From Pleodorina starrii (taxonomy: Eukaryota > Chlorophyta > Chlorophyceae > Chlamydomonadales > Volvocaceae), in NCBI GenBank assembly GCA_030267565.1, contig BRXU01000072.1:88179-152178 (forward strand): a stretch of 64,000 bases of DNA. The letters are read 5' to 3'. Shown piece by piece: positions 57,320 through 64,000 of this stretch. How positions within the stretch are numbered: position 1 is the stretch's first letter; each line of letters opens with the position of its first letter. Position numbers and translations under genes: made by a program. Under the pieces are notes generated by a model. The model did not search any database and had not been told where the DNA came from. It saw only the letters and a program-made list of their open reading frames with translations.

Positions 57320-57382
57320 GTCTAGTGGTTAGGACACATGACTCTGAATAATTTAACCCGAGTTCAAGTCTCGGCAGGACCT
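57320..57382 (+). pseudogene. tRNA-Gln(CTG) relic, type D
   Basis: Same 5' deletion as at 55001. Confidence 0.75.
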
Positions 57383-57895
57383 GTAGCGGATCCTTTACAC
57401 CCCAACTACCCAGTCGGCTAGCAATAGAATAACAAAATTAATAATAATACGCCGGACCGGAGGCCGAGGCGTGAGTGAAGGGATCAGAGGAGGTGGGGTG
57501 ACGGGTTTCCCCGGTCCCAGTCCTCCCCAGCCACCACGGCTAGCACTGGAATAAAGCCGCACGGTTGCAGGTACGACCATGGCTGCGTGTTTTACTTGTT
57601 TATGCAAGCGTGCGCCTGCATCGGTTCAGCAGGTGTGACATCGGTTGTGACTTGCATGATCCAACAGTATCATAACACCGTTAGCTAGAGATCGCAAACA
57701 TGGCGTGTGACAGCATGTTTATTTGTATGTGGGGGTGTGGATGACATGCAAAAACGCGTGCCATGCTGCCATCTTCATCTGGTGCAAAAAGTACCGTACA
57801 CGGCTCAGCGAGGACCTGGCTACCACGTACGTAGAGCCGCAAGCTCCACAATATGTCCGTGGTGGGGCCGCCTGCGAAAGGTAATTCATGTTCCT

Positions 57896-57967
57896 GGTAT
57901 TGTGGTCTAGTGGTTAGGACACATGACTCTGAATCATATAACCCGAGTTCAAGTCTCGGCAGGACCA
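57896..57967 (+). pseudogene. tRNA-Gln(CTG) relic, type A
   Basis: Third type A copy, 2319 bp after the second. Confidence 0.75.
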
Positions 57968-58481
57968 GGAGCGGATCCTTTTCACCCCAAACTACCCAGT
58001 CGGCTAGCAATAGAATAATAAAATTAATAATAATACGCCGGACCGGAGGCCGAGGCGTGAGTGAAGGGATCAGAGGAGGTGGGGTGACGGGTTTCCCCGG
58101 TCCCAGTCCTCCCCAGCCACCACGGCTAGCACTGGAATAAAGCCGCACGGTTGCAGGTACGACCATGGCTGCGTGTTTTACTTGTTTATGCAAGCGTGCG
58201 CCTGCATCGGTTCAGCAGGTGTGACATCAGTTGTGACTTGCATGATCCAACAGTAACGTAACACCGTTAGCTAGAGATCGCAAACATGGCGTGTGACAGC
58301 ATGTTTATTTGTATGTGGGGGTGTGGATGACATGCAAAAACGCGTGCCATGCTGCCATCTTCATCTGGTGCAAAAAGTACCGTACACGGCTCAGCGAGGA
58401 CCTGGCTACCACGTACGTAGAGCCGCAAGCTCCACAATATGTCCGTGGTGGGGCCGCCTGCGAAAGGTAATTCATGTTCCT

Positions 58482-58553
58482 GGTATTGTGGTCTAGTTGT
58501 TAGGACACATGACTCTGAATCATGTAACCCGAGTTCAAGTCTCGGAAGGACCT
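58482..58553 (+). pseudogene. tRNA-Gln(CTG) relic, type B
   Basis: Acceptor and D-loop changes as at 56163. Confidence 0.75.
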
Positions 58554-59067
58554 GGAGCGGATCCTTTTCACCCCAAACTACCCAGTCGGCTAGCAATAGA
58601 ATAATAAAATTAATAATAATACGCCGGACCGGAGGCCGAGGCGTGAGTGAAGGGATCAGAGGAGGTGGGGTGACGGGTTTCCCCGGTCCCAGTCCTCCCC
58701 AGCCACCACGGCTAGCACTGGAATAAAGCCGCACGGTTGCAGGTACGACCATGGCTGCGTGTTTTACTTGTTTATGCAAGCGTGCGCCTGCATCGGTTCA
58801 GCAGGTGTGACATCGGTTGTGACTTGCATGATCCAACAGTAACGTAACACCGTTAGCTAGAGATCGCAAACATGGCGTGTGACAGCATGTTTATTTGTAT
58901 GTGGGGGTGTGGATGACATGCAAAAACGCGTGCCATGCTGCCATCTTCATCTGGTGCAAAAAGTACCGTACACGGCTCAGCGAGGACCTGGCTACCACGT
59001 ACGTAGAGCCGCAAGCTCCACAATATGTCCGTGGTGGGGCCGCCTGCGAAGGGTAATTCATGTTCCT

Positions 59068-59139
59068 GGTCCTGTGGTCTAGTGGTTAGGACACATGACT
59101 CTGAATAATATAACCCGAGTTCAAGTCTCGGCAGGACCT
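59068..59139 (+). pseudogene. tRNA-Gln(CTG) relic, type C variant
   Basis: The anticodon-stem 3' side is TAATA rather than TAATT. Confidence 0.75.
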
Positions 59140-59653
59140 GTAGCGGATCCTATTCACCCCAAACTACCCAGTCGGCTGGCAATAGAATAATAAAATTAAT
59201 AATAATACGCCGGACCGGAGGCCAAGGCGTGAGTGAAGGGATCAGAGGAGGTGGGGTGACGGGTTTCCCCGGTCCCAGTCCTCCCCAGCCACCACGGCTA
59301 GCACTGGAATAAAGCCGCACGGTTGCAGGTACGACCATGGCTGCGTGTTTTACTTGTTTATGCAAGCGTGCGCCTGCATCGGTTCAGCAGGTGTGACATC
59401 GGTTGTGACTTGCATGATCCAACAGTATCATAACACCGTTAGCTAGAGATCGCAAACATGGCGTGTGACAGCATGTTTATTTGTATGTGGGGGTGTGGAT
59501 GACATGCAAAAACGCGTGCCATGCTGCCATCTTCATCTGGTGCAAAAAGTACCGTACACGGCTCAGCGAGGACCTGGCTACCACGTACGTAGAGCCGCAA
59601 GCTCCACAATATGTCCGTGGTGGGGCCGCCTGCGAAAGGTAATTCATGTTCCT

Positions 59654-59725
59654 GGTATTGTGGTCTAGTTGTTAGGACACATGACTCTGAATCATGTAAC
59701 CCGAGTTCAAGTCTCGGAAGGACCT
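59654..59725 (+). pseudogene. tRNA-Gln(CTG) relic, type B
   Basis: Follows a type C unit directly, with no D or A unit between, so the higher-order order is broken here. Confidence 0.75.
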
Positions 59726-60239
59726 GGAGCGGATCCTTTTCACCCCAAACTACCCAGTCGGCTAGCAATAGAATAATAAAATTAATAATAATACGCCGGA
59801 CCGGAGGCCGAGGCGTGAGTGAAGGGATCAGAGGAGGTGGGGTGACGGGTTTCCCCGGTCCCAGTCCTCCCCAGCCACCACGGCTAGCACTGGAATAAAG
59901 CCGCACGGTTGCAGGTACGACCATGGCTGCGTGTTTTACTTGTTTATGCAAGCGTGCGCCTGCATCGGTTCAGCAGGTGTGACATCGGTTGTGACTTGCA
60001 TGATCCAACAGTAACGTAACACCGTTAGCTAGAGATCGCAAACATGGCGTGTGACAGCATGTTTATTTGTATGTGGGGGTGTGGATGACATGCAAAAACG
60101 CGTGCCATGCTGCCATCTTCATCTGGTGCAAAAAGTACCGTACACGGCTCAGCGAGGACCTGGCTACCACGTACGTAGAGCCGCAAGCTCCACAATATGT
60201 CCGTGGTGGGGCCGCCTGCGAAGGGTAATTCATGTTCCT

Positions 60240-60311
60240 GGTCCTGTGGTCTAGTGGTTAGGACACATGACTCTGAATAATATAACCCGAGTTCAAGTCT
60301 CGGCAGGACCT
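60240..60311 (+). pseudogene. tRNA-Gln(CTG) relic, type C variant
   Basis: TAATA variant as at 59068. Confidence 0.75.
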
Positions 60312-60825
60312 GTAGCGGATCCTATTCACCCCAAACTACCCAGTCGGCTGGCAATAGAATAATAAAATTAATAATAATACGCCGGACCGGAGGCCAAGGC
60401 GTGAGTGAAGGGATCAGAGGAGGTGGGGTGACGGGTTTCCCCGGTCCCAGTCCTCCCCAGCCACCACGGCTAGCACTGGAATAAAGCCGCACGGTTGCAG
60501 GTACGACCATGGCTGCGTGTTTTACTTGTTTATGCAAGCGTGCGCCTGCATCGGTTCAGCAGGTGTGACATCGGTTGTGACTTGCATGATCCAACAGTAT
60601 CATAACACCGTTAGCTAGAGATCGCAAACATGGCGTGTGACAGCATGTTTATTTGTATGTGGGGGTGTGGATGACATGCAAAAACGCGTGCCATGCTGCC
60701 ATCTTCATCTGGTGCAAAAAGTACCGTACACGGCTCAGCGAGGACCTGGCTACCACGTACGTAGAGCCGCAAGCTCCACAATATGTCCGTGGTGGGGCCG
60801 CCTGCGAAAGGTAATTCATGTTCCT

Positions 60826-60897
60826 GGTATTGTGGTCTAGTGGTTAGGACACATGACTCTGAATCATATAACCCGAGTTCAAGTCTCGGCAGGACCA
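60826..60897 (+). pseudogene. tRNA-Gln(CTG) relic, type A
   Basis: Fourth type A copy. Confidence 0.75.
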
Positions 60898-61411
60898 GGA
60901 GCGGATCCTTTTCACCCCAAACTACCCAGTCGGCTAGCAATAGAATAATAAAATTAATAATAATACGCCGGACCGGAGGCCGAGGCGTGAGTGAAGGGAT
61001 CAGAGGAGGTGGGGTGACGGGTTTCCCCGGTCCCAGTCCTCCCCAGCCACCACGGCTAGCACTGGAATAAAGCCGCACGGTTGCAGGTACGACCATGGCT
61101 GCGTGTTTTACTTGTTTATGCAAGCGTGCGCCTGCATCGGTTCAGCAGGTGTGACATCAGTTGTGACTTGCATGATCCAACAGTAACGTAACACCGTTAG
61201 CTAGAGATCGCAAACATGGCGTGTGACAGCATGTTTATTTGTATGTGGGGGTGTGGATGACATGCAAAAACGCGTGCCATGCTGCCATCTTCATCTGGTG
61301 CAAAAAGTACCGTACACGGCTCAGCGAGGACCTGGCTACCACGTACGTAGAGCCGCAAGCTCCACAATATGTCCGTGGTGGGGCCGCCTGCGAAAGGTAA
61401 TTCATGTTCCT

Positions 61412-61483
61412 GGTATTGTGGTCTAGTTGTTAGGACACATGACTCTGAATCATGTAACCCGAGTTCAAGTCTCGGAAGGACCT
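61412..61483 (+). pseudogene. tRNA-Gln(CTG) relic, type B
   Basis: Acceptor and D-loop changes as in the other type B units. Confidence 0.75.
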
Positions 61484-61997
61484 GGAGCGGATCCTTTTCA
61501 CCCCAAACTACCCAGTCGGCTAGCAATAGAATAATAAAATTAATAATAATACGCCGGACCGGAGGCCGAGGCGTGAGTGAAGGGATCAGAGGAGGTGGGG
61601 TGACGGGTTTCCCCGGTCCCAGTCCTCCCCAGCCACCACGGCTAGCACTGGAATAAAGCCGCACGGTTGCAGGTACGACCATGGCTGCGTGTTTTACTTG
61701 TTTATGCAAGCGTGCGCCTGCATCGGTTCAGCAGGTGTGACATCGGTTGTGACTTGCATGATCCAACAGTAACGTAACACCGTTAGCTAGAGATCGCAAA
61801 CATGGCGTGTGACAGCATGTTTATTTGTATGTGGGGGTGTGGATGACATGCAAAAACGCGTGCCATGCTGCCATCTTCATCTGGTGCAAAAAGTACCGTA
61901 CACGGCTCAGCGAGGACCTGGCTACCACGTACGTAGAGCCGCAAGCTCCACAATATGTCCGTGGTGGGGCCGCCTGCGAAGGGTAATTCATGTTCCT

Positions 61998-62069
61998 GGT
62001 CCTGTGGTCTAGTGGTTAGGACACATGACTCTGAATAATATAACCCGAGTTCAAGTCTCGGCAGGACCT
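61998..62069 (+). pseudogene. tRNA-Gln(CTG) relic, type C variant
   Basis: TAATA variant, third copy. Confidence 0.75.
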
Positions 62070-62583
62070 GTAGCGGATCCTATTCACCCCAAACTACCCA
62101 GTCGGCTGGCAATAGAATAATAAAATTAATAATAATACGCCGGACCGGAGGCCAAGGCGTGAGTGAAGGGATCAGAGGAGGTGGGGTGACGGGTTTCCCC
62201 GGTCCCAGTCCTCCCCAGCCACCACGGCTAGCACTGGAATAAAGCCGCACGGTTGCAGGTACGACCATGGCTGCGTGTTTTACTTGTTTATGCAAGCGTG
62301 CGCCTGCATCGGTTCAGCAGGTGTGACATCGGTTGTGACTTGCATGATCCAACAGTATCATAACACCGTTAGCTAGAGATCGCAAACATGGCGTGTGACA
62401 GCATGTTTATTTGTATGTGGGGGTGTGGATGACATGCAAAAACGCGTGCCATGCTGCCATCTTCATCTGGTGCAAAAAGTACCGTACACGGCTCAGCGAG
62501 GACCTGGCTACCACGTACGTAGAGCCGCAAGCTCCACAATATGTCCGTGGTGGGGCCGCCTGCGAAAGGTAATTCATGTTCCT

Positions 62584-62655
62584 GGTATTGTGGTCTAGTT
62601 GTTAGGACACATGACTCTGAATCATGTAACCCGAGTTCAAGTCTCGGAAGGACCT
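62584..62655 (+). pseudogene. tRNA-Gln(CTG) relic, type B
   Basis: Second B in the last higher-order block. Confidence 0.75.
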
Positions 62656-63169
62656 GGAGCGGATCCTTTTCACCCCAAACTACCCAGTCGGCTAGCAATA
62701 GAATAATAAAATTAATAATAATACGCCGGACCGGAGGCCGAGGCGTGAGTGAAGGGATCAGAGGAGGTGGGGTGACGGGTTTCCCCGGTCCCAGTCCTCC
62801 CCAGCCACCACGGCTAGCACTGGAATAAAGCCGCACGGTTGCAGGTACGACCATGGCTGCGTGTTTTACTTGTTTATGCAAGCGTGCGCCTGCATCGGTT
62901 CAGCAGGTGTGACATCGGTTGTGACTTGCATGATCCAACAGTAACGTAACACCGTTAGCTAGAGATCGCAAACATGGCGTGTGACAGCATGTTTATTTGT
63001 ATGTGGGGGTGTGGATGACATGCAAAAACGCGTGCCATGCTGCCATCTTCATCTGGTGCAAAAAGTACCGTACACGGCTCAGCGAGGACCTGGCTACCAC
63101 GTACGTAGAGCCGCAAGCTCCACAATATGTCCGTGGTGGGGCCGCCTGCGAAGGGTAATTCATGTTCCT

Positions 63170-63241
63170 GGTCCTGTGGTCTAGTGGTTAGGACACATGA
63201 CTCTGAATAATTTAACCCGAGTTCAAGTCTCGGCAGGACCT
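63170..63241 (+). pseudogene. tRNA-Gln(CTG) relic, type C
   Basis: TAATT form, as in the first two blocks. Confidence 0.75.
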
Positions 63242-63740
63242 GTAGCGGATCCTATTCACCCCAAACTACCCAGTCGGCTGGCAATAGAATAATAAAATTA
63301 ATAATAATACGCCGGACCGGAGGCCAAGGCGTGAGTGAAGGGATCAGAGGAGGTGGGGTGACGGGTTTCCCCGGTCCCAGTCCTCCCCAGCCACCACGGC
63401 TAGCACTGGAATAAAGCCGCACGGTTGCAGGTACGACCATGGCTGCGTGTTTTACTTGTTTATGCAAGCGTGCGCCTGCATCGGTTCAGCAGGTGTGACA
63501 TCGGTTGTGACTTGCATGATCCAACAGTATCATAACACCGTTAGCTAGAGATCGCAAACATGGCGTGTGACAGCATGTTTATTTGTATGTGGGGGTGTGG
63601 ATGACATGCAAAAACGCGTGCCATGCTGCCATCTTCATCTGGTGCAAAAAGTACCGTACACGGCTCAGCGAGGACCTGGCTACCACGTACGTAGAGCCGC
63701 AAGCTCCACAATATGTCCGTGGTGGGGCCGCCTGCGAAAG

Positions 63741-63803
63741 GTCTAGTGGTTAGGACACATGACTCTGAATCATGTAACCCGAGTTCAAGTCTCGGCAGGA
63801 CCT
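63741..63803 (+). pseudogene. tRNA-Gln(CTG) relic, type D with repaired anticodon stem
   Basis: Has the 5' deletion of type D but an intact anticodon stem (CATGA/TCATG), unlike the other D units. This suggests exchange between unit types. Confidence 0.75.
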
Positions 63804-64000
63804 GTAGCGGATCCTTTACACCCCAACTACCCAGTCGGCTAGCAATAGAATAACAAAATTAATAATAATACGCCGGACCGGAGGCCGAGGCGTGAGTGAA
63901 GGGATCAGAGGAGGTGGGGTGACGGGTTTCCCCGGTCCCAGTCCTCCCCAGCCACCACGACTAGCACTGGAATAAAGCCGCACGGTTGCAGGTACGACCA

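Larger units (their letters stand above)
53034..64000 (+). repeat. Inverted tRNA-Gln satellite array with higher-order repeats
   Basis: Units of about 571-586 bp in reverse orientation to the left array. They fall into types by tRNA damage: A (GGTATTG acceptor, broken anticodon stem), B (GGTATTG, mostly with D-loop and AAGGACC changes), C (good acceptor, broken anticodon stem) and D (5' end deleted). The order is A-B-C-D, A-B-C-D, A-B-C-B-C, A-B-C-B-C-D, with a 2319-bp period for the ABCD block. The array continues past the window. Confidence 0.95.

Noticed and set aside
43086..64000. CRISPR array
   Set aside because: Units are ~580 bp with no short repeat-unique spacer pattern, and the DNA is eukaryotic.

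Overview
The window looks like nuclear DNA of a volvocine green alga (Volvox or a close relative). The evidence is a gametolysin/VMP-type metalloprotease with a Gln-for-His zinc motif, hydroxyproline-rich (SPPPP-type) linkers, many short phase-1 introns, an Osser-like Copia element, PAT/Kangaroo-like split-repeat retroelements and TGTAA polyadenylation-like signals. The species assignment is inference. There is no bacterial gene organisation.

Layout. 1-3.2 kb: a partial exon at the left edge, a GC-rich minisatellite and dispersed repeats. 3.4-7.8 kb (+): a secreted peptidase M11 gene rebuilt as six exons (signal peptide, Pro-rich segment, propeptide, catalytic domain with QESIHNYGLYH split by an intron, C-terminal Pro-rich tail). 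7.8-9.5 kb: an intron or intergenic stretch with a dispersed repeat interrupted by a 720-bp MITE. 9.5-16.9 kb (+): three near-identical ~2.4-kb units, each with one F5/8C (discoidin) exon, one Cys-rich EGF-like exon and one Pro-rich exon. All are phase 1-1, so they can be spliced in series onto the protease.

17-30 kb is mostly transposon-derived. It holds a 3.1-kb Copia retrotransposon (- strand; 164-bp LTRs, 5-bp TSD, internal deletion, a nested solo LTR), a 480-bp TRIM with identical LTRs, PBS and PPT, a tRNA-Gly(TCC) gene, and a split-direct-repeat element.

30-64 kb is a satellite region built from ~586-590-bp units, each carrying a tRNA-Gln(CTG) gene or relic. From 30 to 43 kb it is mixed into a 5.06-kb segmental duplication that also carries a PAT-like retroelement keeping only a Gag-like ORF, and a 1.2-kb repeat family. 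Two copies there have the anticodon CTA (amber-reading), one with an intact cloverleaf and a Pol III T-tract. From 43 to 52.3 kb the units run head to tail with tRNAs on the - strand. A 716-bp TIR transposon sits at an inversion point, and from 53 to 64 kb the units run in the opposite orientation as higher-order repeats in which every tRNA copy is damaged.

Exon models come from reading splice signals and phases by eye, without transcript data.
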